From Sphingomonas spermidinifaciens (GTDB lineage Bacteria > Pseudomonadota > Alphaproteobacteria > Sphingomonadales > Sphingomonadaceae): a stretch of DNA of 64,000 bases. The position numbers and the translations under genes are program-made. Below the pieces are notes generated by a model. The model was not told the DNA's origin. It saw only the letters and a list, made by a program, of their open reading frames with translations, and made no database searches. Positions 44,613 through 54,130 of this stretch are shown here, piece by piece. Numbering within the stretch: the first letter of the stretch is position 1; every line of letters begins with the position of its first letter. Where the stretch lies: assembly GCF_002351485.1 (NCBI RefSeq), contig NZ_NWMW01000001.1:806001-870000 (forward strand), in the 5' to 3' direction.

Positions 44613-44628
44613 TTGACGTTTGCGTGAA
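44613..44628. promoter_or_regulatory. 16-bp operator-like palindrome in the divergent acyl-CoA promoter
   Basis: TTGACGTTTGCGTGAA shares the frame TTGACG-N4-CGTSAA with the site before ETF-QO (26389). It lies 37 bp before the acyl-CoA ligase start and 88 bp before the serine hydrolase start. The form resembles LiuR-type operators of acyl-CoA degradation genes. Confidence 0.6.
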
Positions 44629-44715
44629 GGTTAGTGTTGATTCGATCTACGCTCAAGATATTAGGTGAGCGGGTCGCGAGCATGACTGCGACCCGAGAGG
44701 ATTCGAACGACAGGT

Positions 44716-45948
44716 ATGCTGACGCGCACGGTTCACGACGATCCCCGGTCGCTTGGGTTTGCGCCCGATCGGTTGGCGCGGATCGACGCCTTTCTGCGCG
44801 AGCGCTATCTCGACACCGGCTTGTTGCCGCACGCCCAGCTGCTTGTCGCACGCGATGGAGCAATCGCGCATTTCAGCCATCTCGGCAACGCGCGAACCGA
44901 CGAGACGCCCGTCGGCCCCGACACGTTGTTCCGCATCGCCTCGATGACCAAGCCGATCACCAGCGTCCTGTTCATGATGCTGGTCGAGGAAGGGCGCATC
45001 GCGCTCGACACGCCGGTCCACCGCGTCCTGCCCGAATTGAAGGGCGTCGGCGTCTATGCGGGGGGCGGCGCCGGGGTGCCGTTCGCAACGTCGCCCACCG
45101 CCCGGCCGATGCTGATGGTCGACCTGCTCCGCCATACCGCCGGCTTCACCTACGGCTTCCAGAACCGCACCAACGTCGATGCCGCGCATCGCGAGCTGCG
45201 GATCGAAACGTGGCACGGCGATCTCGATCTCGACGGCTTCGTCGCCGCGCTCGCCAAGCTGCCGCTGGAGTTTTCGCCCGGCGATGCCTGGAACTACTCG
45301 GTCGCGACCGACGTGCTCGGCGCGGTCATACAGCGGATCGAGGACAAGCCGCTGGACGAGGCGATGCGGACCCGTATCCTTGCCCCGCTCGGCATGGACG
45401 ACACCTCCTTTCAGGTGCCCGAGGGCAAGCTGCCTCGCCTTGCCGACTGCTACACCTTCAAGGCGGGCGAAGGCCGGGTGATGTACGATCCGGGCGCGGC
45501 GAGCGCCTGGGCATTGAAGCCGCGGCTCGTCTCCGGCGGCGGCGGGCTCGTCTCCACGGCCCTCGACTATCACCGCTTCTGCACCATGCTGCTGAACGGC
45601 GGCAGCCTGGAGGGCACGCGCATCGTCGGCCGAAAGACGATCGAGCTGATGACAATCAACCATCTGCCCGGGGGCGGCGACCTCGCCGCCATGTCGCGGT
45701 CGATGTTCAGCGAGGCGACCAACGCCGGCATCGGCTTCGGCCTGGGCTTTGCCGTCACGCAGGACGTCGCCTCGACGCTCGTCCCCGGCAGCGTCGGTGA
45801 TTTCTACTGGGGCGGGCTGTTCTCGACCGCCTTCTTCATCGATCCGGTCGAGCGGCTGCACATGATCTTCATGACCCAATTGAGTCCCTCGAACCTCTAC
45901 CCCGTCCGCCGCGAGATCCGCACGATGATCCACGCGGCGCTGGACTGA
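44716..45948 (+). CDS. Serine hydrolase, class C beta-lactamase/EstB fold
   Basis: 410 residues without a signal peptide, so cytoplasmic. The SxxK motif is [10 protein letters not shown] (Ser about 75, Lys 78). The YxN position reads [10 protein letters not shown], and the third motif is [11 protein letters not shown] instead of KTG, as in EstB-type esterases rather than beta-lactamases. Family members of this kind hydrolyse esters; lactonase or deacylase roles are possible. As first gene of an acyl-CoA breakdown operon (22 bp before the ECH/HADH gene) it may release the acid that the divergent ligase activates. Confidence 0.88.
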   Translation: MLTRTVHDDPRSLGFAPDRLARIDAFLRERYLDTGLLPHAQLLVARDGAIAHFSHLGNARTDETPVGPDTLFRIASMTKPITSVLFMMLVEEGRIALDTPVHRVLPELKGVGVYAGGGAGVPFATSPTARPMLMVDLLRHTAGFTYGFQNRTNVDAAHRELRIETWHGDLDLDGFVAALAKLPLEFSPGDAWNYSVATDVLGAVIQRIEDKPLDEAMRTRILAPLGMDDTSFQVPEGKLPRLADCYTFKAGEGRVMYDPGAASAWALKPRLVSGGGGLVSTALDYHRFCTMLLNGGSLEGTRIVGRKTIELMTINHLPGGGDLAAMSRSMFSEATNAGIGFGLGFAVTQDVASTLVPGSVGDFYWGGLFSTAFFIDPVERLHMIFMTQLSPSNLYPVRREIRTMIHAALD

Positions 45949-45970
45949 CTGCCTCAAGGAGATGGCATCC

Positions 45971-47995
45971 ATGACTTCCCCCATCACCACGCGCCGCGAG
46001 GGCGACGTGCTGGTCGTCCTGTCGAACAACCCGCCGGTCAACGCGCTCGGCGCTGCCGTCCGCCAGGGCCTCGACAAGGCGATCGACGAGGCGGCGGCCG
46101 ATGACGGCATCAAGGCCGTCGTGATCGCTTGCGAGGGCCAGACCTTCTTCGCGGGCGCGGACATCACCGAGTTCGGCAAGATGATGGCCGAGCCCTCGCT
46201 TCCCGTGCTGGTCGACAAGATCGAGGCGTCGGAAAAGCCCGTGATCGCCGCAATCCACGGTACGGCGCTGGGCGGCGGGCTGGAGGTGGCGCTGGCCGCA
46301 CATTATCGCATTGCTGTTCCCTCGGCGAAGTTCGGCCTTCCGGAAGTGAAGCTCGGCATCCTGCCCGGTGCCGGCGGCACGCAGCGCCTGCCGCGCGTCG
46401 CGGGGGTCGAGGTCGCGCTCGAAATGGCGACCAAGGGCGATCCCATTCCCGCCGCCAAGGCCAAGGAAGCGGGCCTGCTCGACCGCGTGACCGACGGCGA
46501 CCTGCTTGCCGACGCGATCGCGTTCGCGGGCGAAGTCGCCGACGCCCGCCCGCTACCGCGCACCAGCGAGGCGCCCGTCACCCTCGACCCCGCGGTGGTC
46601 GAAGCGTTCCGCAAGACCAACGCCCGCCGCTTCCGCGGCCTCGACGCGCCGAACGAGATCATCGAGGTGATCGAGACCACAGCTGGCAAGCCCTATGCCG
46701 AGGGTGTTCAGCGCGAGCGCATGGGCTTCATGAAGCTGGTCATGGGCAAGCAGTCGGCGGCGCTGCGGCACATCTTCTTTGCTGAGCGCAAGGCGTCGAA
46801 GATCGACGGCCTGCCCGAGGGGACGCAGCCCCGCGCGATCAACCGCGTCGGCGTGATCGGCGCCGGCACGATGGGCGGCGGCATCAGCATGAACTTCCTG
46901 TCCGCGGGCATCCCCGTGACGATCGTCGAGATGCAGCAGGAAGCGCTCGACCGCGGCACCGGCGTGATGCGCAAGAATTACGAGGCGACCGCCGCTAAGG
47001 GCCGGATGACCGCCGATCAGGTCGAGGGCGCGATGGGGCTCCTGAAGCCCACGCTCAGCCTCGACGACCTCGCCGACTGCGACCTCATCATCGAGGCGGT
47101 GTACGAGTCGATGGACGTGAAGAAGGACATCTTCGCCAAGCTCGACACGATCGCCAAGCCCGGTGCGATCCTCGCGTCCAACACGTCCTACCTCAACATC
47201 GACGAGATCGCGGCCTCGACCAGCCGGCCGCAGGACGTGCTCGGCCTCCACTTCTTCTCGCCCGCCAATGTGATGAAGCTGCTCGAGGTCGTCCGCGGCG
47301 CCAAGACCGCGCCCGATGCGCTGATGACCGCGATGGCGGTCGCCAAGAAGATCAAGAAGGTCGCGGTCGTCGCCGGCGTCTGCCACGGCTTCATCGGCAA
47401 CCGCATGCTGATGCCGCGCCAGGTCGAGGCAATGAACCTGCTGCTCGAAGGCGCGACGCCCGAGCAGGTCGACCGCGTCCATGTCGCCTTCGGGATGCCG
47501 ATGGGACCGTTCCAGATGGCCGACCTCGCCGGCGTCGACATCGGCTGGCACCGCGATCCGACGCGGATCGAGAGCATCCGCGACGCCCTCGCCGCCGAGG
47601 AACGCTGGGGCCAGAAGAAGGGCAAGGGCTTCTATGACTATGACGAGAAGCGTCAGCCGTCGAACAGCCCGCGCGTCGCCGAGATCATCGAGGACTTCCG
47701 CCAGAAGACGGGCACGCCGCAGCACGAGGTGACCGAGGACGAGATCACCGAACGCACGCTCTACACCATGGTCAACGAGGGCGCGCGCATCCTCGAGGAA
47801 GGCATGGCGCAGCGTGCGAGCGACATCGATGTCGTCTGGATCTACGGCTACGGCTTCCCCCCGTACAAGGGCGGCCCGATGTTCTGGGCCGATCAGGAAG
47901 GGCTGCCGAAGATCGTCGCGGGGCTGGAAAAGCACGGCTTCGAGGTCGCGAAACTGCTGCGCGAGAAGGCCGAGAAGGGCGAGAAGTTCAATTGA
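45971..47995 (+). CDS. Enoyl-CoA hydratase / 3-hydroxyacyl-CoA dehydrogenase fusion (FadB/FadJ-like)
   Basis: 674 residues. The N-terminal crotonase domain (1-190) has [10 protein letters not shown] (oxyanion hole) and [20 protein letters not shown], with the catalytic Glu present. The HADH domain (about 290-665) has the NAD loop [34 protein letters not shown] with the catalytic His, and GHR-like [14 protein letters not shown]. It performs the hydration and second oxidation of beta-oxidation. AAGGAG lies nine bases before ATG 45971; an in-frame ATG at 45962 is too close to that site. No thiolase gene follows, so the cycle is completed elsewhere. Confidence 0.95.
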   Translation: MTSPITTRREGDVLVVLSNNPPVNALGAAVRQGLDKAIDEAAADDGIKAVVIACEGQTFFAGADITEFGKMMAEPSLPVLVDKIEASEKPVIAAIHGTALGGGLEVALAAHYRIAVPSAKFGLPEVKLGILPGAGGTQRLPRVAGVEVALEMATKGDPIPAAKAKEAGLLDRVTDGDLLADAIAFAGEVADARPLPRTSEAPVTLDPAVVEAFRKTNARRFRGLDAPNEIIEVIETTAGKPYAEGVQRERMGFMKLVMGKQSAALRHIFFAERKASKIDGLPEGTQPRAINRVGVIGAGTMGGGISMNFLSAGIPVTIVEMQQEALDRGTGVMRKNYEATAAKGRMTADQVEGAMGLLKPTLSLDDLADCDLIIEAVYESMDVKKDIFAKLDTIAKPGAILASNTSYLNIDEIAASTSRPQDVLGLHFFSPANVMKLLEVVRGAKTAPDALMTAMAVAKKIKKVAVVAGVCHGFIGNRMLMPRQVEAMNLLLEGATPEQVDRVHVAFGMPMGPFQMADLAGVDIGWHRDPTRIESIRDALAAEERWGQKKGKGFYDYDEKRQPSNSPRVAEIIEDFRQKTGTPQHEVTEDEITERTLYTMVNEGARILEEGMAQRASDIDVVWIYGYGFPPYKGGPMFWADQEGLPKIVAGLEKHGFEVAKLLREKAEKGEKFN

Positions 47996-48041
47996 TCGCA
48001 CCCTCGCCCTGCCCGGCGCGGATGGTGACGGCGGCGCGGCC

Positions 48042-49343
48042 ATGAGGTCCGCGCTCGCCACCGCTGCCGCGATCCGGGCGGGCGAAACCTCCGCCCGCGC
48101 CGAAACCGACACCGCCATCGCCCGCATCGAGGCCGGCGACGCAGCCATCAATGCCGTCGTCGTCCGCGACTTCGACCGCGCGCGGGCCGCCGCCGACGCC
48201 ATCGACGCGCGCGGCCCGGTCGCCGACGCGATGCCGCTGCTCGGCGTGCCGATGACGGTCAAGGAAGCCTTCGATATCGAGGGCCTTCCCACCCATTGGG
48301 GCCTCGCCCAGCACGCCGGCAATATCGCAACCAGCGATGCCGAGGCGGTGCGCCGGCTGAAGGCCGCGGGCGCGATCATCCTCGGCAAGACCAACCTGCC
48401 CAAGGCGCTGGGCGACTGGCAGTCGGTCAACTCGATCCACGGTCGCACCAACCACCCGCTCGACCCGACACGCACGCCCGGCGGCAGTTCGGGCGGCTCC
48501 GCCGCGGCGCTCGCCGCGGGATATGTGCCGATCGAGATGGGCAGCGACATCGGCGGCTCGATCCGCGTCCCCGCCCATTTCTGCGGCGTCTGGGGCCTCA
48601 AGCCCACATGGAACGCGATCAGCAGCCTCGGCCACCGCTACCCCAAGACCGACGGGGCGGAGACGGTACTCGGCGCCGTCGGCCCGATGGCGCGCACTGG
48701 CGAGGACCTAGCGGTGTTGCTCGACCTGCTCTCCGCCCTACCGCTGCCACCGCCCCGCCCGGCGAAGCGGGTGCTGGCGCTGACGCAGCATCCCGAAACT
48801 CGCACTGCCGCCGCCTGTGTCGAGGCGGTCGAACACGCCGCGGAGGCGCTCGTCCGCGCGGGCGTCGAGGTGATCCGCGACCACGCCGCGCTACCTGACC
48901 TTTCGCGCCAGCATGAGGCGTATGGCAAAATGCTGAACGTGGTTTTTGCCCGGTCGCAGCCCGACCTGCACCACACGATGCCGACGCTGCTGGCATGGCT
49001 GAACTGGCTTGACGCACAGGCGCGCAGCACCCGCGCCTGGGGGGCGCTGTTTGAAGAAGTCGACGCAGTGATCGCGCCGCCCGCGGCCACGCTCGCCTTC
49101 CGCCACGACAGCCGCCCGCTGGCCGAACGGACGCTCGACATCGACGGGGTGGACAGCCCCTACGACGCGCACCTCGCCTGGGCGGGGCTGGCAACCTATC
49201 CGGGCTTGCCCGCCTGTGTCGTGCCGATCGGCACCTTCGACGGTTTGCCCGGCGGTGTGCAGGTGATGTGCGCCCAGCATCGCGACCACGACGCCATTGC
49301 AATCGCCCAGATCATCGACACCCAGCTTCAAGGAGCCGCGTGA
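48042..49343 (+). CDS. Amidase (amidase-signature family)
   Basis: 433 residues. The Ser-cisSer-Lys triad is visible: Lys in [11 protein letters not shown] (about 76), and [15 protein letters not shown] (about 147-161) with both serines; [22 protein letters not shown] follows. It hydrolyses an amide or aryl amide. Its place between the ECH/HADH fusion and the first acyl-CoA dehydrogenase, with TGATG overlap to the latter, implies a linked substrate such as an acyl amide or lactam. The ATG at 48042 is preceded by GGCGGCGCGG, a weak ribosome site, but the frame upstream belongs to another gene. Confidence 0.9.
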   Translation: MRSALATAAAIRAGETSARAETDTAIARIEAGDAAINAVVVRDFDRARAAADAIDARGPVADAMPLLGVPMTVKEAFDIEGLPTHWGLAQHAGNIATSDAEAVRRLKAAGAIILGKTNLPKALGDWQSVNSIHGRTNHPLDPTRTPGGSSGGSAAALAAGYVPIEMGSDIGGSIRVPAHFCGVWGLKPTWNAISSLGHRYPKTDGAETVLGAVGPMARTGEDLAVLLDLLSALPLPPPRPAKRVLALTQHPETRTAAACVEAVEHAAEALVRAGVEVIRDHAALPDLSRQHEAYGKMLNVVFARSQPDLHHTMPTLLAWLNWLDAQARSTRAWGALFEEVDAVIAPPAATLAFRHDSRPLAERTLDIDGVDSPYDAHLAWAGLATYPGLPACVVPIGTFDGLPGGVQVMCAQHRDHDAIAIAQIIDTQLQGAA

Positions 49344-50527
49344 TGACCGACCTCGACCAGTTCCGCGCCGACACCCGCCAATGGCTGGAGGGCAACTGCC
49401 CGCCCGAGATGCGCCAACCTGTGCGCAGCGAGAAGGACGTGTGCTGGGGCGGCCGCCGCGCCGTCTATCAGCCGGGGCAGAAGGAATGGATGGACGCGAT
49501 GGCGTCGCGCGGCTGGACCGTGCCCGATTGGCCGACGCAATATGGCGGCGGCGGCCTCTCGCCTGCCGAGGCCAAGGTCCTCAAGGAGGAGATGGCCGCG
49601 ATCGGCGCGCGCAATCCCCTGTCCAGCTTCGGCATCTCGATGCTCGGCCCGGCGCTCCTCAAGTACGGGACCGAGGAGCAGAAGCTCGATCACCTGCCGA
49701 AGATCGCGCGCGGCGAGATCCGCTGGTGCCAAGGCTATTCGGAGCCCAATGCCGGCTCCGACCTCGCCGGTCTCGCCACCAGCGCGGAGGATGCCGGCGA
49801 CCATTACATCGTCAACGGGCAGAAGGTCTGGACCAGCTACGCCGACAAGGCGGACTGGATCTTCTGCCTCGTCCGCACCTCGAAGCAATCGAAGCAGGGC
49901 GGCATCAGCTTCGTCCTGTTCGACATGGAGAGCGAGGGCGTCTCAACCCGCCCGATCCTGCTCATCAGCGGCTATTCGCCCTTCTGCGAGACCTTCTTCG
50001 ACAATGTGAAGGTGCCCAAGGCCAATCGCGTCCATGACGAGAATAAGGGCTGGGACGTCGCCAAATACCTGCTGGGGCACGAGCGCGAGATGATCTCGGG
50101 CATGGGGCTGGGTCAGGGGACGGGCGGCAACCCGCTGATCGAGGGGGCGATCGCGACCATCGGCCTTGACGAGAGCGGCCGCCTCGCCGACCCGATGCTG
50201 CGCGCCGCGATCGCCGAGTTCGACGTACGCGCTCGCGCCTTTTCCGCCATGTCCGAACGCTTCATCGACGAACTGAAGGCCGGCCGCGCGCACCCGGCGC
50301 AGCCGAGCATGATGAAATATGTCGGCACCGAACTGAACAAACAGCGCCACGAGCTGGTGATGGCCGCGGGCGGCAGCGACGCGCTCGAATGGGAGAGCGA
50401 GGGCTCGAACGGCGGCGCCAAGGCGCGCGCGTGGCTGCGCACCAAGGCCAATTCGATCGAGGGCGGGACCAGCGAGATCCAGCTCGGCATCATCGCCAAG
50501 CGGATCTTGGAATTGCCGGGGGCCTGA
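49343..50527 (+). CDS. Acyl-CoA dehydrogenase, catalytic-type subunit
   Basis: 394 residues. FAD-binding pattern WCQGYSEPNAGSDLAGL (about 128-144), and a Glu at about 247 in GHEREMISG, the position of the catalytic base in FadE26-type heteromeric acyl-CoA dehydrogenases. The C-terminal base position of MCAD-type enzymes reads SIEGGTSEIQLGI, shifted by one. It oxidises acyl-CoA to 2-enoyl-CoA, giving electrons to ETF. It starts one base into the amidase stop (TGATG). A second, base-less dehydrogenase gene follows after a large hairpin, and the two may form one enzyme. Confidence 0.93.
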   Translation: MTDLDQFRADTRQWLEGNCPPEMRQPVRSEKDVCWGGRRAVYQPGQKEWMDAMASRGWTVPDWPTQYGGGGLSPAEAKVLKEEMAAIGARNPLSSFGISMLGPALLKYGTEEQKLDHLPKIARGEIRWCQGYSEPNAGSDLAGLATSAEDAGDHYIVNGQKVWTSYADKADWIFCLVRTSKQSKQGGISFVLFDMESEGVSTRPILLISGYSPFCETFFDNVKVPKANRVHDENKGWDVAKYLLGHEREMISGMGLGQGTGGNPLIEGAIATIGLDESGRLADPMLRAAIAEFDVRARAFSAMSERFIDELKAGRAHPAQPSMMKYVGTELNKQRHELVMAAGGSDALEWESEGSNGGAKARAWLRTKANSIEGGTSEIQLGIIAKRILELPGA

Positions 50528-50536
50528 CGCCCACCC

Positions 50537-50624
50537 GTCACCCCGGACTTGTTCCGGGGTCCACCTTTCCACCGACGCCGCCGGACAAGCGGCGCGGTGG
50601 ACCCCGGAACAAGTCCGGGGTGAC
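50537..50624. repeat. Perfect 29-bp inverted repeat between the two dehydrogenase genes
   Basis: Arms at 50537-50565 and 50596-50624 are exact reverse complements over 29 bases (starting GTCACCCCGGACTTG), with a 30-base spacer. This is a complete copy of a CGTCACCCCGG...-type sphingomonad element. It lies inside the operon, and its right end is 14 bases before the next start, close to the AGGAGAG ribosome site. Confidence 0.85.
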
Positions 50625-50638
50625 GATCAGGAGAGATC

Positions 50639-51748
50639 ATGCCCCTCTATCTCAACGACGAACAGGCGATGCTGCGCGACACCGCGCGCGATTTCGTCGG
50701 AACCGAGGCCCCCGTCGGCCATCTGCGCGCGCTTCGCGATGCGAAGGACCCCACCGGGTTCAGCCGCGACCTGTGGCGGCAGTTCGCCGAGATGGGCTTC
50801 ACCGGCATCGTCGTGCCGGAGGACCAGGGCGGCCTCGGCCTGGGTCATGTCGAGGCCGGCGTGGTGATGGAGGAGATCGGCCGCAACCTCTCCCCCTCCC
50901 CCTTTCTCACCACCGCGGTCGCCGCCGTGGCAGGCCTCAAGAGCACCGCGCACGCTGATACGTGGTTCCCGCGCATCGTCGCAGGCGACGCGGTCATTGC
51001 GCTCGCGATCGACGAGAGCGCCAAACACACCGGCCGCGTCGAAATGACCGCCGAGCGTTCGGGCAACGGGTTCAGGCTCACCGGCACCAAGCGGTTCGTC
51101 CACCACGCGCACGTCGCCGACCTGATTCTCGTCGCCGCCCGGACGGAGAATGGCGAGACGGTGTTCGCGGTCGATCCGAAAGCCGCCGGCCTCGCCGCCG
51201 ACCCCCGCCGTCTTGCCGATGCGAGCCTGGCGAGCGAAGTCCGCTTCGACGGCGTCGCGGTCGATGCCGATGCCGTGGTGGGCGAGGTCGATGGCGGCCG
51301 CGCCGTCCTAAACCGCATTCTCGGCGCTGCGCGCACCGCCGCCGCGGCCGAGCTGGTGGGCGTCGGCGCGGGCGCGATGGACATGACCACCGCGTACCTG
51401 AAAGAGCGCAAGCAGTTCGGCCAAGTCATCGGCAGCTTCCAGGCGCTGCAGCACCGCGCAGCGCACCTTTACTCGGAGATGGAGGTCGCACGCGCCGCCG
51501 TGCTCAAGGCGCAGCAGCTGCTCGATGCGGGCGACCCGCGTGCGGCCGAGGCGACGATGGTGGCAAAGGCGATGACGGGGCTTGCCACCACGCTGTCGGT
51601 GCAGGAAGGCATCCAGATGCATGGCGGGATCGGCATGACCGACGATTACGACATCGGCTTCTACATGAAGCGCGCGCGTGTGCTCGCCGAGATGTTCGGC
51701 GATGCCGGCCACCATGCCGATGCGCTGGCAAGGGCGAACGGATACTGA
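50639..51748 (+). CDS. Acyl-CoA dehydrogenase, non-catalytic-type subunit
   Basis: 369 residues with the acyl-CoA dehydrogenase fold (MPLYLNDEQAMLRDTARDFV; GFTGIVVPEDQGGLGLGHVE; KQFGQVIGSFQALQHRAAHL; VQEGIQMHGGIGMTDDYDIG). Where the first dehydrogenase has GHEREM, this one has ILGAARTAAAAEL, and the C-terminal end (ARVLAEMFGDAGHH) lacks an EGT-type Glu. Neither known base position is filled, so it probably serves as the structural partner of the gene before it. AGGAGAG stands before ATG 50639; its stop overlaps tesB (TGATG). Confidence 0.92.
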   Translation: MPLYLNDEQAMLRDTARDFVGTEAPVGHLRALRDAKDPTGFSRDLWRQFAEMGFTGIVVPEDQGGLGLGHVEAGVVMEEIGRNLSPSPFLTTAVAAVAGLKSTAHADTWFPRIVAGDAVIALAIDESAKHTGRVEMTAERSGNGFRLTGTKRFVHHAHVADLILVAARTENGETVFAVDPKAAGLAADPRRLADASLASEVRFDGVAVDADAVVGEVDGGRAVLNRILGAARTAAAAELVGVGAGAMDMTTAYLKERKQFGQVIGSFQALQHRAAHLYSEMEVARAAVLKAQQLLDAGDPRAAEATMVAKAMTGLATTLSVQEGIQMHGGIGMTDDYDIGFYMKRARVLAEMFGDAGHHADALARANGY

Positions 51749-52629
51749 TGATAGAGCGCGCGGAAACGCCGGAGGGACTGGTCGCGCAGCTTGTCGAGTT
51801 GCTCGACGTCGAGACGATCGACACCGACCTCTATCGCGGCGCCCGCCAGCCGGGCGGCGTCGGCCGCGTTTTCGGCGGACAGGTGATCGCGCAGGCGCTT
51901 CAGGCGGCGCAGCGTTCGATCGACGACGGCAAGGTCGCCCATTCGCTCCACGCCTATTTCATGCGCGCGGGAAGCGAAGACCACCCGATCATCTACCGCG
52001 TCGTCCGCGACTTCGACGGACGCAGCTTCGCCAATCGTCGCGTGATCGCGATGCAGCGGGGCACACCGATCCTCAACATGATCGCCAGCTTCCAGCTGCC
52101 CGAGGATGGCCTGTCGCACCAGTTCCCCATGCCCGACGTGCCCCCGCCCGAGGCACTGAAGAGCGAAAGCGAGCTGCGCGAAGAGATTCAGGCGCACGTG
52201 CCCGAGAAGCTCCGCCGCTTCTTCCTGCGCGCACGCCCGATCGAGATCCGTCCCGTTGATCCGCGCGAATGGTTCGCGCCCGCCCCCCGCGAGCCAGTCC
52301 AGCACAGCTGGTTCCGCGTCGTCGCCCCGCTCGCCGACGACCCCGCGCTTCACCGCGCGATGCTCGCCTATGCCAGCGACATGACCTTGCTCGGCACCTG
52401 CATGCTGCCGCATGGCGTCACCTGGATGGACGGCTCGGTCCAGACGGCCAGCCTTGACCATGCGCTGTGGCTGCACGAACCGTTCCGTGCCGACGAGTGG
52501 ATGCTGTACACCTGCGACAGCCCCTGGTCGGGCCATGGCCGCGGCCACAATCGCGGGCGCATCTACACGGCCGGCGGACGCCTCGTCGCCAGCGCGGCGC
52601 AGGAGGGGCTGATCCGCAAGCGCGGTTGA
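51748..52629 (+). CDS. tesB: Acyl-CoA thioesterase II
   Basis: 293 residues, double hotdog fold. YRGARQPGGVGRVFGGQVIAQAL (about 28-50) is the N-terminal signature. The C-terminal hotdog carries ASLDHALWLHEPFRADEW with the TesB Asp, SPWSGHGRGHNRGRIY, and AAQEGLIR with the TesB Gln. It releases free acids from acyl-CoA and may relieve CoA trapping in the operon's pathway. Its ATG overlaps the stop of the second dehydrogenase gene. Confidence 0.95.
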   Translation: MIERAETPEGLVAQLVELLDVETIDTDLYRGARQPGGVGRVFGGQVIAQALQAAQRSIDDGKVAHSLHAYFMRAGSEDHPIIYRVVRDFDGRSFANRRVIAMQRGTPILNMIASFQLPEDGLSHQFPMPDVPPPEALKSESELREEIQAHVPEKLRRFFLRARPIEIRPVDPREWFAPAPREPVQHSWFRVVAPLADDPALHRAMLAYASDMTLLGTCMLPHGVTWMDGSVQTASLDHALWLHEPFRADEWMLYTCDSPWSGHGRGHNRGRIYTAGGRLVASAAQEGLIRKRG

Positions 52630-52632
52630 GCC

Positions 52633-53076
52633 GTGCGCGGCACTTTTACTCCGCTTCGTCGTTGGTTGAGGGTGATCGGACCGCTGCTCCCCCTGACCCT
52701 CGCTGCCGCTGTTCAGGCGCAGCCCGATTCGGCCGAGCGCCGCGACCTTGACCCACGCCTGATCGTCATCTTCGCGCCCAGCCGCAGCGATCCGAACCTT
52801 TTACGTCAGCGGGCGCTGCTCCGCCAATCGCAGCGCGGCATGGCAGAGCGCGACGTCCATGTGATCGAGGTGGTGGGCGACACCGTCGCCGGTGCGCACG
52901 ACTATGCCGCCGCGCTCCGTCAGCGCTACGCGGTTCCGCGCGGCCGTTTCGGCGTCGTGCTCGTCGGCCGCGACGGCGGGGTCAAATTCCGGTCGGCCGA
53001 AGCCGTCGTGCCGATACGGATCGAGCGTATCATCGACGCAATGCCGATGCGCCTGCGCGAGATGTCGGGGCGCTGA
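52633..53076 (+). CDS. DUF4174 protein, exported
   Basis: 147 residues, GTG start three bases after tesB. A signal peptide-like start (WLRVIGPLLPLTLAAAVQAQ) is followed by the DUF4174 pattern: DPRLIVIFAPSRSDPNLLRQRALL, GMAERDVHVIEVVGD, and RFGVVLVGRDGGVKFRSAEAV. The fold is thioredoxin-like without a CxxC. Function unknown; presence at the end of the acyl-CoA operon may only reflect read-through. Confidence 0.8.
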   Translation: MRGTFTPLRRWLRVIGPLLPLTLAAAVQAQPDSAERRDLDPRLIVIFAPSRSDPNLLRQRALLRQSQRGMAERDVHVIEVVGDTVAGAHDYAAALRQRYAVPRGRFGVVLVGRDGGVKFRSAEAVVPIRIERIIDAMPMRLREMSGR

Positions 53077-53227
53077 TCGGCGGCGGCCTGACGGATCGCT
53101 ATTCGACCGAAGGCTGAGGCGCTTGGGCGCGCCACCGCCGGTCGATTCCGACATTCGCCGGAAGTTCGAACAGGCAACAACAGACAACTTTGTTGCAGCG
53201 CAGCGCCCCGCGGCTTAGCGCCCGTGC

Positions 53228-54130
53228 ATGACCGGCGACTCGATCCTCAGGGGCATCGCCCTGCGCCTCCTCGCCGTTGCATTGCTGGCGACGATGGGCG
53301 CGCTGGTGAAGCTCGCCGAGACGCGCGGCGCGGGGCTCATCGAATCGATGTTCTTCCGGCAACTCTGGGCGCTGCCGGTCGTCATCCTGTGGCTCTGGCA
53401 GACGGACGGCGTCTGCACGATCCGCACGCAGCGGTTTCGCGCGCACGCCGGCCGAACCGCAGCGGGACTGGTCGGCATGACCGCCACCTTCGGCGTCCTC
53501 CATCTGCTGCCGCTGGCAGAGGCGACGACGTTTCAATTCACTGCGCCGCTCTTCGCCACCCTGCTGGGCGCGCTCTGGCTGCGTGAGCCGACGGGCATCC
53601 ACCGCTGGAGCGCGGTTGCAGCGGGGTTTGTCGGCGTCCTCATCATCGTTCAGCCCGGCGGCCACGCCATCCCTCTCGCAGGGGCAGCGGTAGGCCTCGC
53701 CTCGGGCTTCATGATCGCCGTCATCTCGGTCCTGCTGCGCCAGATCGGTCGTACCGAAAGTGCGGGCACCACCGTGTTCTGGTTCTCGGCGCTGTCGGTA
53801 CCGCCGCTCGGGCTGTTGTGGCTCACCGATCTGCGCGCGCACCCGGCCGAGATCTGGGCGATCCTGATCGCGATCGGCCTGATCGGCGGCGCAGGGCAGA
53901 TCGCGCTGACTGCGGCGCTGCGCCATGCGCCGGTATCGGTCGTGGTGCCGATGGACTATTCGGCGCTCCTGTGGGCGACCTTGCTCGGCTGGCTGATCTT
54001 CGGCCAGTTCCCGTCGCCGGGCACCTGGATCGGCGCACCGATCCTGATCGGGTGCGGCATCTACATCGCCGTGCGCGAGCATCGCCGGCGCCTCGACAGC
54101 GCCCCGGCCGTCGCTCAGTCGAGCGGGTAG
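53228..54130 (+). CDS. DMT family transporter (EamA, 10 helices)
   Basis: 300 residues with ten membrane helices in two EamA repeats: LRGIALRLLAVALLATMGAL; ATTFQFTAPLFATLLGALWL; and second repeat FMIAVISVLLRQIGRTESAG through VPMDYSALLWATLLGWLIFG and GAPILIGCGIYIAVREH. Members export amino acids, purines or other metabolites; the substrate is not known. A short inverted repeat GCAACAA/TTGTTGC lies about 30 bp before the start. Its tail overlaps the convergent Mth938-like gene by 16 bp. Confidence 0.9.
   Translation: MTGDSILRGIALRLLAVALLATMGALVKLAETRGAGLIESMFFRQLWALPVVILWLWQTDGVCTIRTQRFRAHAGRTAAGLVGMTATFGVLHLLPLAEATTFQFTAPLFATLLGALWLREPTGIHRWSAVAAGFVGVLIIVQPGGHAIPLAGAAVGLASGFMIAVISVLLRQIGRTESAGTTVFWFSALSVPPLGLLWLTDLRAHPAEIWAILIAIGLIGGAGQIALTAALRHAPVSVVVPMDYSALLWATLLGWLIFGQFPSPGTWIGAPILIGCGIYIAVREHRRRLDSAPAVAQSSG

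Noticed and set aside
44716..45948. Beta-lactamase (AmpC) resistance gene
   Set aside because: No signal peptide and no KTG motif; features fit an EstB-type esterase, and the neighbours are acyl-CoA genes.
46553..48607. 684-codon open frame antisense to the ECH/HADH fusion gene
   Set aside because: No recognisable domain, and it runs across two well-supported genes on the other strand.
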